Source: Roseateles noduli (lineage in GTDB: Bacteria; Pseudomonadota; Gammaproteobacteria; Burkholderiales; Burkholderiaceae_C). Taken from it: a stretch of 64,000 nt of DNA. Positions 44,212-53,117 of this stretch are shown in pieces (position 1 is the stretch's first letter; every line of letters starts with the position of its first letter). The DNA is taken from positions 124,001 to 188,000 of the forward strand of contig NIOE01000008.1 in the NCBI GenBank assembly GCA_002205125.1, given 5' to 3'. The position numbers were made by a program, and so were the translations under genes. The notes beneath the pieces were generated by a model, which was not told the origin of the DNA, did no database searches, and worked only from the letters and a program-made list of their open reading frames with translations.

Positions 44212-44772
44212 GTGGACGTTCTCCAACTGGACATCTCGGGCCGACCGCAGGCCTGGATCTCGTCGAAGGAAGCAGCGGTGCTGTACGCCAGCGACGCCAT
44301 CGCGTGGACGCTGGGCGAGCCCTTCCACGTCCTGCGCGGCGGGTACCAGCGACTGACCGGCCTGCAATCGCGCATCGAACTGCACCCCATCGTCGCGGTT
44401 CGCGGCGCGGTCCCGAGCCGCGCGTGGCGCCAGGCGCCGGCGCTGTCCAACTTCAAGCTCTTCGCGCGGGACCGCCATGTCTGCGCGTACTGCGGGCACG
44501 TGCTGCATGCGGACCTGCTGACGCGGGAGCACATCCAGCCGGTGTCGCGCCACGGCCGGGACACGTGGATGAACTGCATCACCGCCTGCCGCGCCTGCAA
44601 CGGCCGCAAGGGCAACCGCACGCCGGAAGAGGCGCACATGGCGCTGCTCTACCTGCCCTACGTGCCCAGCCTGCACGAGGACATGATCCTGCGCGGCCGC
44701 CGCATCGTGGCCGACCAGATGGAGTTCCTGCTGGCCAGCGTGCCCAAGTCGTCGCGGCTCTACACCTCGTAG
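44212..44772 (+). CDS. HNH endonuclease family protein
   Basis: This 186-residue protein has a GTG start behind an excellent AGGAGGT site. The HNH/zinc fold is complete: DRHVCAYCGHVLHADLLTRE supplies the first CxxC, EHIQPVSRHG the catalytic His region, and NCITACRACNGRKGNRTPEE the Asn and second CxxC (about residues 97-145). Such stand-alone HNH proteins are common in Burkholderiales chromosomes and may act in DNA repair or defence; no partner gene is adjacent. It overlaps the convergent paoC-type gene by 13 bases. A weak promoter (TTGAGT, 17 bases, TTACTC) lies just upstream. Confidence 0.9.
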   Translation: MDVLQLDISGRPQAWISSKEAAVLYASDAIAWTLGEPFHVLRGGYQRLTGLQSRIELHPIVAVRGAVPSRAWRQAPALSNFKLFARDRHVCAYCGHVLHADLLTREHIQPVSRHGRDTWMNCITACRACNGRKGNRTPEEAHMALLYLPYVPSLHEDMILRGRRIVADQMEFLLASVPKSSRLYTS

Positions 44773-46973
44773 AGATCCTCCACGCGGATCGGCAGATGCC
44801 GGACGCGCTGACCCGTCGCATGGAACACCGCGTTCGCCACCGCCGCGGCGACGCCCACCATCACGACCTCGCCCAGTCCCTTGACGCCCTGCGCATTGAG
44901 CTTGGGATCAGGCTCGTCGATGAAGTCGACGTCGATGCGGCCGATGTCCGCCGCGACCGGGATCACGTACTCCGCCAGATCGGCGTTGAGGAAGCCGCCG
45001 TGGCGCGGATCCACCTCGCTGATCTCGCGCAGCGAGGCGCCGATGCCCCAGACCACGCCGCCTTCGACCTGGCTGCGCGCGGTGCGACGGCTGATGACGC
45101 GGCCGCAGTCGATGACGCTCGCGCAGCGGGCCACGCGGATGCGACGCGTGGTCGGTTCGACGTGGACCTCGATGAAATGGGCCGCGTAGCTGAAGGCGAC
45201 GAAGTCCGGATACACCGGCCCCGCCGCGGCGGGCAGGCCGCCGTCCAGACGGCCGAAGACCTGCTCGGGCTGGCCCGGCGCGCGCGTCTGGCTGCGGGCT
45301 TCGGCGACGTCCTGTCCGCAGGCCTTCAGCAGGTCGAGGAGGCTGCCGCCGCCGTTGGCACCCGCCTTCGCCCGCAGGTCCTCCATCAGGCGGCGGCACG
45401 CCTCCTCGACGGCCGGCAGCGCCGTGGCCGTGCCCCACGACCCGGCCGTGACGTGCTGTGGCGCGACCTGCGTGTCGCCGATGCGGATCTCGATGGCACC
45501 GACCGGTGCGCCGGTCAGGCGCACCACGCTGGTGGCGATCGCGGTGCGCATGCCCTGACCCATCTCATGGCCGCCCACCGACACCTGCAGGCGGCCGGAG
45601 GCCTCGAGCCGCACATGGGCCCGCGCGGGCGCGGAAGCGGCCTTGTAAGCCCCGATCGCCACGCCCAGGCCCACCAGCGTGCCGTCGGGCAGCGTCATCG
45701 ATCGCGGCGCTGCGCTGCGGCGTTTCCAGCCGATCAGATCGGCACCGCGTCGCAGGCAGGCACCCACGTGGCGTGACGAATACGGCTTGCCGGTCAGCGG
45801 ATCGGCGGTGCCGTCGTTCAGCAGCCGCAGCGCGACCGGATCGATGCCGGTGGCGGTTGCCAGCTCATCCATGGCGAGTTCGAAGGCGAAGACCGAGGGA
45901 TGCTCGTGCGGGCCGCGCATGAACCCCGGCGTCTGGACGTCGGTGCGGATCAGCCGGTCGGCGCTGCGGAAGTGCCTGATGTCGTAGAGCCGCGCGGTGG
46001 TGTCGCTGCCGGTCGAGGGGAAGAAGTCGTGACGCGAGGTCTGCTGGTCCGTCTCATGGATCGCCGCCAGCACGCGCCCCTGCCGGTCGGCGCCCAGGCG
46101 CACGCGCTGCACGCTGCGCGGCCGGAAGGAGCTGTTGTGGAAGAGCAGCGCGCGCGGCACGACCAGCTTCACCGGCCGCCCCAGCCGGCGCGCGGCGATG
46201 GCGACCAGCACCGTCTGCGATTGCAGCGAGTTCTTCTGCCCGAAGCCGCCGCCTATCGTCGGCGACATCACGCGCACGGCGGACGGCGGCAGGCCGAGCT
46301 GACGCGCCAGGCCGTGGCGCACGGACTCGGCGTTCTGCGTCGGTTCATGGACGATCAGCGTGTCGCCGTCCCACAGCGCCAGCGTGGCGATCAGCTCCAT
46401 CGGGTTCTGATGCTGCGCCGGCATCTGCGCGGTGACGTCGATGCGCACCGGCGCCTGCGCGAAGGCCGCATCCGCGTCGCCGAGCCGCTTGTCGGCGAGG
46501 ATCGGGAGCGGCAGCGCCGCCGGCTGTCCGATCGCCTGGGCGCCGGGCGACTCCGGCGTCGCCGCGACCGGGGCCGGCGTGATGCGCGCCGAGACGCGCC
46601 ACGCGCCTTCGCGCGCGGCCTCGAGCGAGTCCGCCACGACCAGCGCGATGTACTGGCCGCGATAGGCCACGTCAGGGCTCGCCAGCGGCTGCAGGCTCTG
46701 GAAGCCGAAGCCGCCGCCCATCAGGAAACCGGCGCCCTGCAAGGGTCCGATGTTGGCGTGCGTGAGCACGAGCCGCACGCCCGGCACGCGTTCCGCCGCG
46801 GCGGTGTCGATCGCGTCGATGTGCCCACGGCCGACGGGTGCCGGCACCAGCGCGGCATGCAGCACGCCGGCGGGGACGTGGTCGGCCGCATAACGCGTCG
46901 CGCCACGCACCTTGTCGCGTGCATCGACGCGCTCGGGGCCTTCGCGGCGTCGGGAGGAAGAAGACGTCGCCAT
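44760..46973 (-). CDS. aldehyde oxidase/xanthine dehydrogenase-type molybdenum subunit (PaoC-like)
   Basis: This large catalytic subunit of 737 residues oxidises aldehydes with molybdopterin cytosine dinucleotide. Cofactor-binding motifs include SPTIGGGFGQKNSLQSQTVL and GGHEMGQGMRTAIATSVVRL. The conserved base Glu stands in VKGLGEVVMVG near the C-terminus. It has no signal peptide, in keeping with PaoABC, where export of the folded complex depends on the Tat signal of the small subunit. It lies one base after the FAD subunit gene. A PaoD/XdhC-type cofactor-insertion gene is not in the window. Confidence 0.9.
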   Translation of the reverse strand: MATSSSSRRREGPERVDARDKVRGATRYAADHVPAGVLHAALVPAPVGRGHIDAIDTAAAERVPGVRLVLTHANIGPLQGAGFLMGGGFGFQSLQPLASPDVAYRGQYIALVVADSLEAAREGAWRVSARITPAPVAATPESPGAQAIGQPAALPLPILADKRLGDADAAFAQAPVRIDVTAQMPAQHQNPMELIATLALWDGDTLIVHEPTQNAESVRHGLARQLGLPPSAVRVMSPTIGGGFGQKNSLQSQTVLVAIAARRLGRPVKLVVPRALLFHNSSFRPRSVQRVRLGADRQGRVLAAIHETDQQTSRHDFFPSTGSDTTARLYDIRHFRSADRLIRTDVQTPGFMRGPHEHPSVFAFELAMDELATATGIDPVALRLLNDGTADPLTGKPYSSRHVGACLRRGADLIGWKRRSAAPRSMTLPDGTLVGLGVAIGAYKAASAPARAHVRLEASGRLQVSVGGHEMGQGMRTAIATSVVRLTGAPVGAIEIRIGDTQVAPQHVTAGSWGTATALPAVEEACRRLMEDLRAKAGANGGGSLLDLLKACGQDVAEARSQTRAPGQPEQVFGRLDGGLPAAAGPVYPDFVAFSYAAHFIEVHVEPTTRRIRVARCASVIDCGRVISRRTARSQVEGGVVWGIGASLREISEVDPRHGGFLNADLAEYVIPVAADIGRIDVDFIDEPDPKLNAQGVKGLGEVVMVGVAAAVANAVFHATGQRVRHLPIRVEDLYEV

Positions 46974-46974
46974 G

Positions 46975-47970
46975 TCAGAGCCTTTCCTTGGATTGCATCA
47001 GCGCGTCGGTGAGCGTGTCGATCCCGAGCGCGACCTTGAAGCGGTTGTGCGGCAGCGGCCGCGCGTCGGCGAAGACCAGCTCGGCCGCCTGACGCGCCGA
47101 TTCGCGGGTCAGCGCGCGACCGCGCAGGTGGCGTTCCGCCGCGACGGCGCGCCAGGGCCGCGTGGCGACGCCGCCCAGCCCGATGCGCACGTCGATGACC
47201 TGCCCCGCCGCCATCTGCAGGCCGACGGCGGCCGACACCAACGCGAAGGCGTAGGACTCCCGGTCGCGGACCTTGTGATAGACCGAGGCCTTCATCGCCG
47301 GCGAGCGCGGGATGCGGATCGCCACGATCAGTTCATCGGGCGCCAGCTGCGTGTCCAGGTGCGGCGTGTCGCCGGGCTCGCGATGCAACTCGCCGAACGG
47401 GACGCTGCGCGCGCCGCGCGGGCTGCGCAGGTCGACCACTGCGTCGAAGGCGATCAGCGCGATGGCGAGGTCGCCGGGATAGGTCGCGACGCACTGGGGG
47501 CTGCCGCCGAACAGCGCATGGCCGCGGTTGGCGCCCTCCAGCGCCGAGCAGCCGGTGCCGGGCTCGCGCTTGTTGCACGGGTAGGCGGGCGTGCCGCGGA
47601 AATAGGCGCAGCGGGTGCGCTGCAGCAGGTTGCCGCCCAGCGTGGCCATGTTGCGGATCTGCTGCGACGCGGCTTTCCACAGCGACTCGCTGAGCGCGGG
47701 GAACTCGTTGCGCACGCGCTCGTGGTCGGCGATCTCGCCCATCGTCATGCCGGCGCCGAAGCGCCATTCGCTGCGACCGAGGTCGATGCTGCGCAGGTCC
47801 TGGCAGCGCGTCACGTCGATCAGCGCGGTGGGCACCTCGACGTTCAGCTTCATCAGGTCGAAGAGCGTGGTGCCGCCGCCGAGGTAGCGCAGGCCGGGCG
47901 CCTCGTCCGCGGCGCGCCGTGCCAGCACGGCGTTCGCGCTGTCCGGGCTGCTGTAGCTGAAGTCACGCAT
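46975..47970 (-). CDS. FAD-binding subunit of aldehyde oxidase (PaoB-like)
   Basis: This 331-residue middle subunit carries FAD: LRYLGGGTTLFDLMKLNVEV (about residues 27-46) and LWKAASQQIRNMATLGGNLL hold the dinucleotide. A Cys set in RCAYFRGTPAYPCNKREPG then GCSALEGANRG matches the extra [4Fe-4S] cluster known in E. coli PaoB and absent in xanthine dehydrogenase. It overlaps the Fe-S subunit gene by eight bases and is directly followed by the molybdenum subunit gene. Confidence 0.9.
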   Translation of the reverse strand: MRDFSYSSPDSANAVLARRAADEAPGLRYLGGGTTLFDLMKLNVEVPTALIDVTRCQDLRSIDLGRSEWRFGAGMTMGEIADHERVRNEFPALSESLWKAASQQIRNMATLGGNLLQRTRCAYFRGTPAYPCNKREPGTGCSALEGANRGHALFGGSPQCVATYPGDLAIALIAFDAVVDLRSPRGARSVPFGELHREPGDTPHLDTQLAPDELIVAIRIPRSPAMKASVYHKVRDRESYAFALVSAAVGLQMAAGQVIDVRIGLGGVATRPWRAVAAERHLRGRALTRESARQAAELVFADARPLPHNRFKVALGIDTLTDALMQSKERL

Positions 47971-48574
47971 GGTCGCCTCCCTTCATCCGCTGGGCGCCGT
48001 CGCGCACCGCTTCGAGGATGGCGACATAGGCGCCGCATCGACAGAGGTTGCCGCTCATGTATTCGCGGATCTGGTCGTCGGTCTGCGCATGGCCTTCGCG
48101 CACGCAGGCGATGGCGGCCATGATCTGGCCGGGCGTGCAGTAGCCGCATTGCAGCGCGTCGTGATCGATGAAGGCCTGTTGCATCACGTGCAGCGCGCCG
48201 TCCGCGCGCTCCAGCCCTTCGATCGTGCGGACCTCGCGGCCGTCGCACTTCGCCGCCAGCGTCAGGCACGAGGCCACGCGGCGGCCGTCGAGGTGCACGG
48301 TGCAGGCGCCGCACTGGCCGTGGTCGCAGCCCTTCTTGGTGCCGGTGAGTTGCAGGTCTTCGCGCAGCACGTCCAGCAGCGAGGCGCGCGCCTCGATCCG
48401 CAGCGAATGCGGACGGCCGTTGACCACGACCTCGCAACGCGGTGCGCTCGAGGGCGGTGCCGCGGCCGGACCGGGCGCGGCGCATCCGGCGGTCAGCGCT
48501 GGACCCGCGGCGCTCGCGGTGGTTACCATGAACGCTCGGCGATCGAGGGTCGTGGCGGAGGAGGAATCGCTCAT
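47963..48574 (-). CDS. Tat-exported [2Fe-2S] subunit of aldehyde oxidase (PaoA-like)
   Basis: This 203-residue small subunit holds two [2Fe-2S] clusters: the plant-ferredoxin type GCDHGQCGACTVHLDGRRVA and the helical type QCGYCTPGQIMA with GNLCRCGAY. The N-terminus TLDRRAFMVTTASAAGPALT looks like a twin-arginine signal, which would carry the folded complex to the periplasm as in PaoABC. AAGGA stands seven bases before the ATG. It is the first gene of the operon and is divergent from an HxlR regulator. Confidence 0.9.
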   Translation of the reverse strand: MSDSSSATTLDRRAFMVTTASAAGPALTAGCAAPGPAAAPPSSAPRCEVVVNGRPHSLRIEARASLLDVLREDLQLTGTKKGCDHGQCGACTVHLDGRRVASCLTLAAKCDGREVRTIEGLERADGALHVMQQAFIDHDALQCGYCTPGQIMAAIACVREGHAQTDDQIREYMSGNLCRCGAYVAILEAVRDGAQRMKGGDHA

Positions 48575-48685
48575 CGGAGGGTCCTTCGACAGGGGGAATG
48601 CGCGAGCCTAGAGGCGCATGAAGAGCCTGTGAAGTACGCACTTTTCGGGCGCCTGATTACCCGCCGGTAACCTTTGGACCCCGCC

Positions 48686-49126
48686 GTGACCACACCGACC
48701 TCCCCTGCCGCTCCCTCGCATCACTTCGTTCATCCCCACAGCGGCGAGCCGCTGGATCCCGAGATCGAGGCCGTGGTCCGCGACATCATCGGCAGGGTCG
48801 CGGACAAGTGGTCGCTCATCGCGCTGGAGGTGCTGACGGAGCACGGCCGGCTGCGCTTCACCGAGGTCCGGCAACGCGTCGGCGCGGTGAGCCAGAAGGT
48901 GCTGACGCAGGTGTTGCGCGGGATGGAGGAGGACGGCCTGCTCACGCGCACGGTGCATGCGGAGGTGCCGCCCCGCGTGGAGTACGAGTTGACGTCGCTG
49001 GGACGCGAATTGAGCCGCGCGCTGTGTGGGGTGTGGCAATGGGCCGAACGCCATCGGGACGAGATTGCACAGGCGCGGCAGCGCTTCGCGTCGCGCGCTG
49101 AGGGCAAGGCGGCCCGGAGCGCCTGA
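48686..49126 (+). CDS. HxlR-family winged-helix regulator
   Basis: This regulator of about 146 residues has the HxlR winged helix: DIIGRVADKWSLIALEVLTE and RLRFTEVRQRVGAVSQKVLT as the helix-turn-helix, and LTRTVHAEVPPRVEYELTSL as the wing. HxlR proteins often sense aldehydes or redox stress. It is divergent from paoABC-type genes with only about 110 bases between them, so it is the natural candidate to control them. The GTG at 48686 is taken as start; a TTG at 48674 is the alternative, and neither has a clear ribosome site. Confidence 0.87.
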   Translation: MTTPTSPAAPSHHFVHPHSGEPLDPEIEAVVRDIIGRVADKWSLIALEVLTEHGRLRFTEVRQRVGAVSQKVLTQVLRGMEEDGLLTRTVHAEVPPRVEYELTSLGRELSRALCGVWQWAERHRDEIAQARQRFASRAEGKAARSA

Positions 49127-49333
49127 GCCCGTCCTTCGCCGGGCGAAGGATTTGCCCGTGTCGACGGTGCAGTCGTCCGTCCCTGCTTAAGAGCCCCCAA
49201 AGCCGCCTGCGGTAGAGTCTCTCTGTGCCGCCTTGACGGGCGGCGGGGCCGATGGCGGCGAGGTAAAGACTTGTTGCGTGGTCAACCCGGACCTCCGGTT
49301 GTTCGTTGGCCGTGCATCGATTGGAGAACTGAG

Positions 49334-49801
49334 ATGAAGAAGCTGCTGATTGCCACGATGGTGGTGGCCCTGGCCGCCTGCACGACGACGAATCCCGATG
49401 TGGTCCAGCGCGGCGACGCGCAGCGCCTGTCGCAGGTGCAGGACGCCACGGTGCTGTCCTGGCGTCCGGTGACGGTGGACGGCTCGCAGAGCGGCGTCGG
49501 CGCCGTCGCGGGCGCGGTGGCGGGCGGCGTGGCCGGCGGCAGCGTCGGCGGCAGCCGCGAGGGCGTGATTGTGGGCGTGCTGGGCGCGGTGGCCGGCGCG
49601 GCGCTGGGCAACGCGGTGGAGCGCAGCACGACGAAGGAACAGGCTGTCGAGATCCTGCTGCAGCTGCGCAACGGCGAACGCCGCGCGATCGTCCAGGCGC
49701 AAGGCAACGAGAACTTCGCCTCCGGCGAGCCGGTGATCATCGTCACCACCGGCGGCAAGTCGCGCGTGATGCGCGCGCCGGCGGCGACGCGCACGAACTG
49801 A
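49334..49801 (+). CDS. glycine-zipper outer-membrane lipoprotein (SlyB-like)
   Basis: This 155-residue lipoprotein has a signal MKKLLIATMVVALAAC with the lipobox LAAC; the Cys would be lipidated. The middle (GAVAGAVAGGVAGGSVGGSR and GVLGAVAGAALGNAVE) is a glycine-zipper pair able to insert in a membrane, as in SlyB and Pcp. The end is a short beta-rich domain (VIIVTTGGKSRVM). The ATG at 49334 is supported by the signal peptide. It is monocistronic. Its role is probably outer-membrane integrity. Confidence 0.88.
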   Translation: MKKLLIATMVVALAACTTTNPDVVQRGDAQRLSQVQDATVLSWRPVTVDGSQSGVGAVAGAVAGGVAGGSVGGSREGVIVGVLGAVAGAALGNAVERSTTKEQAVEILLQLRNGERRAIVQAQGNENFASGEPVIIVTTGGKSRVMRAPAATRTN

Positions 49802-49837
49802 GCACTGCTCAGGCGAGCGTTGCTCGCGCATCACGAC

Positions 49838-49866
49838 GAAGGGGCCTCACGGCCCCTTCTTGCTTT
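49838..49866. terminator. bidirectional terminator between lipoprotein and regA genes
   Basis: GAAGGGGCC pairs perfectly with GGCCCCTTC over a TCAC loop and is followed by TTGCTTT on the plus strand. It lies between the stop codons of two convergent genes. Confidence 0.8.
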
Positions 49867-50437
49867 ACTTCACCCGCTGCTTCTCCAGCTTGCGCGCCAG
49901 CGTGCGCCGGTGCATGCCCAGCCGCCGCGCGGTCTCAGAGATGTTGAAGTCCGTCGCCGCCAGCGTCTCGTGGATGTGTTCCCACTCCAGCGTCTTGATG
50001 GACGTGGTCGCGCGGTCGGTGACCTCGACCTCGGCATCGCCCTGTGCGCGCGAGAACGCGGCCTCGATGTCGTCGGTGTTCGCCGGCTTCGCGAGGTAGT
50101 GCCGCGCGCCCAGCTTGATCGCCTCCACCGCCGTCGCGATGCTCGCGTAGCCGGTCAGCACCACGATCACCATCTCCTGGTCGTGCTCGTGCAGCGTCTG
50201 CACGCAGGCCAGCCCCGAGCCGCCGCCCGCCAGCTTCAGGTCGACGACCGCGTACTCCGGCGCCTCCTCCGGCCCGCGGTCGGCCAGCAGCTTCTGCACC
50301 TGCTCCACGCTGGTCGCCCGCAGCACCTGGTAGCCGCGGCGCTCGAAGGAGCGCGACAGCGTGCGCGCGAACGCATCGTCGTCCTCGACGATCAGCAGCA
50401 GGCGGTCGGTATCCGCGGCGAGGTCATCCGTGGTCAT
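49865..50437 (-). CDS. regA: RegA/PrrA-type redox response regulator
   Basis: This 190-residue regulator consists of a receiver (LLLIVEDDDAFARTLSRSF, acceptor Asp in YAVVDLKLAGGGSGL, Lys in HYLAKPANTDD) and a Fis-type helix-turn-helix (NISETARRLGMHRRTLARKL), the exact layout of RegA/PrrA/ActR, which adjust respiration and energy metabolism to oxygen. The ATG at 50437 overlaps the kinase gene by 14 bases; an ATG at 50446 is an alternative. Together with RegB it follows the cyo oxidase genes. Confidence 0.92.
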   Translation of the reverse strand: MTTDDLAADTDRLLLIVEDDDAFARTLSRSFERRGYQVLRATSVEQVQKLLADRGPEEAPEYAVVDLKLAGGGSGLACVQTLHEHDQEMVIVVLTGYASIATAVEAIKLGARHYLAKPANTDDIEAAFSRAQGDAEVEVTDRATTSIKTLEWEHIHETLAATDFNISETARRLGMHRRTLARKLEKQRVK

Positions 50438-51833
50438 GGGCACCATTGTCAGGGAGTCCCAGGGGCGCCAGGGCGGACAGGGGCATCCGGATTTCCACCT
50501 CGGCACCGCCGCCCTCTTCCGCCAGCCGGTTGCGCGCCTGCAGCTTCCCGCCCAGCGAGCGCACGACGTTCAGCGCGAGGAACAGCCCCAGTCCGCCACC
50601 CGCCCGGCCCTTGCTCGATTGATACGGCTTGCCGAAGCGCTCCAGCATCTCGGGCAGGAAGCCGGTTCCGCGATCGCTCACGCGCAGCACCAGCTCGCCG
50701 TCCTCGGCCAGCGCGCGCAGCGACACCGGGCGACCCGGCGCCGCCTCCAGCGCGTTGTCCAGCACGTTGTCGATCATCTGCTTGAGCCCGACGTCCGACA
50801 CGATGCGCACCTTCGGCAGGTCCGGCGCCGGCAGGTATTCCAGCCCGTGGTGCGGCCGCGTCGCGCGCCAGTGCTCGGCCAGCTCGTCGAGGAAGGCCTG
50901 CAGCGTCGTCACCGTCGGCGACTCGCCGCGCAACTCGCCCGCCGACATCAGGATCCCGCTGACGATCGCCTTGCAGCGGCGCAGCTGGATCTGCATTTCC
51001 TCGATCTCCTCGCGCAGCTCCGGATCGCCGGCGAACGGCGCCATCCGCGACCAGTCGCCCAGGATCACCGACAGCGTCGCCAGCGGTGTGCCCAGCTCGT
51101 GCGCCGCGCCCGAGGCCAGCAGGCCCATGCGGACGATGTGCTCCTCTTCCGCCGCGCGCTGGCGCAGGTCGGCCAGCCGCGCGTCGCGCTGGCGCAGGTT
51201 ACGCCCGATGCGCTGGATGAAGATCACCAGCAGCGCCGCGTTGATCGCGAAGCAGATCAGCAGGCCGCCGATGTAGTGCGTCGGCAGCGCCAGCCCTTCC
51301 ATGTCCGGCACCAGCAGCGGCAGGTGCCACTGCGTCAGCGCGACGAAGCAGCCGCCCGTCACCGCCACCGTGAACCAGATGTAGCGCGACGGCAGCAGCA
51401 CCGCGCCCACCGCGATCTGCAGCAGGAACAGGAAGATGAAGGGATTGGTGACGCCGCCGCTGTAGTACAGCTGGCCGCTCAGCACCGCGATGTCCACGAG
51501 CAGGCCGGCAAAGAGCTCGGCGTTGCGCACGCTCGGCACCCAGCGCGTGCGCAGCCAGCAGGCCACGTTGAACAGCACCAGGATCGCCAGCAGCGTCAGC
51601 ATCTCCGGCATCGGCAGGCGGATGTGCAGCGCGAAGTGCACCGACAGCACCGTGCCGAACTGCCCCGCCGCCGCCAGCCAGCGCAGCTGCACCAGCTGCT
51701 GCAGGTTGTTGCGACCGGCCTGGAGCGCGCCCTCGCCCGAAGAGCCCTCGATGCCCAGCGCGCCCGCCGCGCCGTCCAGGTAACGGCTGTCGTCGGGGTG
51801 GTCGTCGTCCGGATCGGGACGGCTCAAGGGCAT
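50424..51833 (-). CDS. regB: RegB/PrrB-type redox sensor kinase
   Basis: This inner-membrane histidine kinase of 469 residues has six membrane segments (about residues 45-215). The RegB quinone-site motif GGVTNPF is present (residues 126-132), the H-box is GAAHELGTPLATLSVI (His about 245), and a Cys about 287 in QLRRCKAIVSG corresponds to the redox-active Cys region. ATPase motifs are DNVLDNALEAAPG and GGGLGLFLALNVV. The ATG at 51833 gives a normal length; upstream frame is open but non-coding. It begins ten bases after the SURF1 gene. It would report the redox state of the quinone pool to RegA. Confidence 0.93.
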   Translation of the reverse strand: MPLSRPDPDDDHPDDSRYLDGAAGALGIEGSSGEGALQAGRNNLQQLVQLRWLAAAGQFGTVLSVHFALHIRLPMPEMLTLLAILVLFNVACWLRTRWVPSVRNAELFAGLLVDIAVLSGQLYYSGGVTNPFIFLFLLQIAVGAVLLPSRYIWFTVAVTGGCFVALTQWHLPLLVPDMEGLALPTHYIGGLLICFAINAALLVIFIQRIGRNLRQRDARLADLRQRAAEEEHIVRMGLLASGAAHELGTPLATLSVILGDWSRMAPFAGDPELREEIEEMQIQLRRCKAIVSGILMSAGELRGESPTVTTLQAFLDELAEHWRATRPHHGLEYLPAPDLPKVRIVSDVGLKQMIDNVLDNALEAAPGRPVSLRALAEDGELVLRVSDRGTGFLPEMLERFGKPYQSSKGRAGGGLGLFLALNVVRSLGGKLQARNRLAEEGGGAEVEIRMPLSALAPLGLPDNGAHDHG

Positions 51834-51843
51834 GGTCAGAGCC

Positions 51844-52698
51844 TCATTCCCGCGCGTCCGGGCCGGCGTCGGAGCCGGCATCCAGTCCGTCGTCACCATC
51901 GGCGTCGGTACCGCCGCGCCAGGGCCGGCTGTCATCGCCGTCGATCGGGGATCTGCGGCGCTCCATGCGCCACAGCCAGAAGCCCACGCCCGCCAGCATC
52001 GCCGCCATCGCAAACCACGTCAGCGCGTACTGCAAATGGTGGTTGTTGAAGCGCACCACCGTCAGCCCGCCGCGCGGCCACTGCGTCTGGTCGTCCGCCG
52101 CGGCGGCGTCGACGAAGTACGGCGCCACCGGCCCTTCGACCACCTTCCTCGCCTTGGCGATCGCAGCGACGTCGCGCGAGTACCAGCGGTCCTGCGCCGG
52201 CTCGTTCTTGCGCAGCAGGCTGCCGTCGGGCTCGGTGAGCCGCAGCAGGCCGACGACCTTGTCCTCGCCCTGCGTCTCCGACGCCGTGCGCGACGCGCGG
52301 GTCTTGAACTCCGGCGGCACGAAGCCGCGGTTCACCAGCACCCAGTCGCCGCGCTCGGTGCGCAGCGGCGTGAGCACCCAGTAGCCGGTGCCCAGCTCGG
52401 TGCTCGCGCCCACCAGCGTCTCGCGCGAATGGTCGAAGCTGCCGGTGAGCACGACCTTGCGGTACTCGTCGCCGTCCTTCGTGATCGCGTGCCAGCGGTC
52501 CGCGCCGGGCGCGCGCTCGGGCGCCGCCGCCAGGCGCTTGTCCAGCCGTGCGATCAGGTCTTCCTTCCAGGCCAGCCGCTGCACCTGCCAGACGCCAAGG
52601 AAAACGAACAGCACAAACGAAAGGGCCGCGCCCAGCAGCAACGCCCAGAAGGCGATGCCGCGGCGCGGCCGCAGCGGTTCCGGGTGGAACTCGGTCAT
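51844..52698 (-). CDS. SURF1-family oxidase assembly protein
   Basis: This 284-residue protein has two membrane helices (about 14-35 and 228-245) flanking a periplasmic domain. SURF1 hallmarks are FVFLGVWQVQRLAWKEDLIA, TGYWVLTPLRTERGDWVLVN and RGFVP, plus NNHHLQYALTWFAMAA near the end. SURF1 helps haem insertion in the catalytic subunit of haem-copper oxidases. The C-terminus is an acidic Gly/Asp tail. It overlaps cyoD by ATGA. It is more often known with aa3 oxidases but here serves a bo3-type operon. Confidence 0.92.
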   Translation of the reverse strand: MTEFHPEPLRPRRGIAFWALLLGAALSFVLFVFLGVWQVQRLAWKEDLIARLDKRLAAAPERAPGADRWHAITKDGDEYRKVVLTGSFDHSRETLVGASTELGTGYWVLTPLRTERGDWVLVNRGFVPPEFKTRASRTASETQGEDKVVGLLRLTEPDGSLLRKNEPAQDRWYSRDVAAIAKARKVVEGPVAPYFVDAAAADDQTQWPRGGLTVVRFNNHHLQYALTWFAMAAMLAGVGFWLWRMERRRSPIDGDDSRPWRGGTDADGDDGLDAGSDAGPDARE

Positions 52699-53117
52699 CA
52701 GGGCATGTTGCGCATGTCGTGGACCGGCATCATGTTGCTGTTCAGGTGGAACATCACCCAGATCGAGCCGGCCAGCATGATCACCACGACGGCGATCGTG
52801 AAGATCAGCGACAGCATGGACCAGCCGCCTTCGACCTTCGAGTTCATGTGCAGGAAATAGACCATGTGGACCACGATCTGCACGGCCGCGAAGCCCAGCA
52901 GCACGATGCCCATCGCCGCCGACGACGAGATCGACTTCGTCATCACCAGGAAGAACGGGATCGCCGTCAGGATCAGCGACAGGATGAAGCCGATCAGGTA
53001 GCCCTTGACGGTGGCGTGGTAGCCGACGTCCTCGTGGTCGTCGTGACCGTGGCCGCCGTGGCCATGGTCGTGGCCATGCGCGTCATGGCCGTGGTCGTGT
53101 TGGTGGTTGTTGCTCAC
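52698..53117 (-). CDS. cyoD: cytochrome o ubiquinol oxidase subunit IV with His-rich tail
   Basis: This small membrane subunit of 139 residues has three helices (about 38-58, 68-88 and 103-123), as in CyoD, with FLHMNSK in the second loop. It starts with GTG inside the GTGA overlap with cyoC. Residues 5-28 contain 11 histidines alternating with Asp and Gly, which is unusual for CyoD and looks like a metal-binding tail. It helps assembly of the copper centre in subunit I. Confidence 0.9.
   Translation of the reverse strand: MSNNHQHDHGHDAHGHDHGHGGHGHDDHEDVGYHATVKGYLIGFILSLILTAIPFFLVMTKSISSSAAMGIVLLGFAAVQIVVHMVYFLHMNSKVEGGWSMLSLIFTIAVVVIMLAGSIWVMFHLNSNMMPVHDMRNMP

Noticed and set aside
44212-44772. 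HNH gene as part of a mobile or defence island
   Set aside because: No integrase, repeats, methyltransferase or other defence gene lies next to it, and it shows no visible difference in base use from its neighbours.
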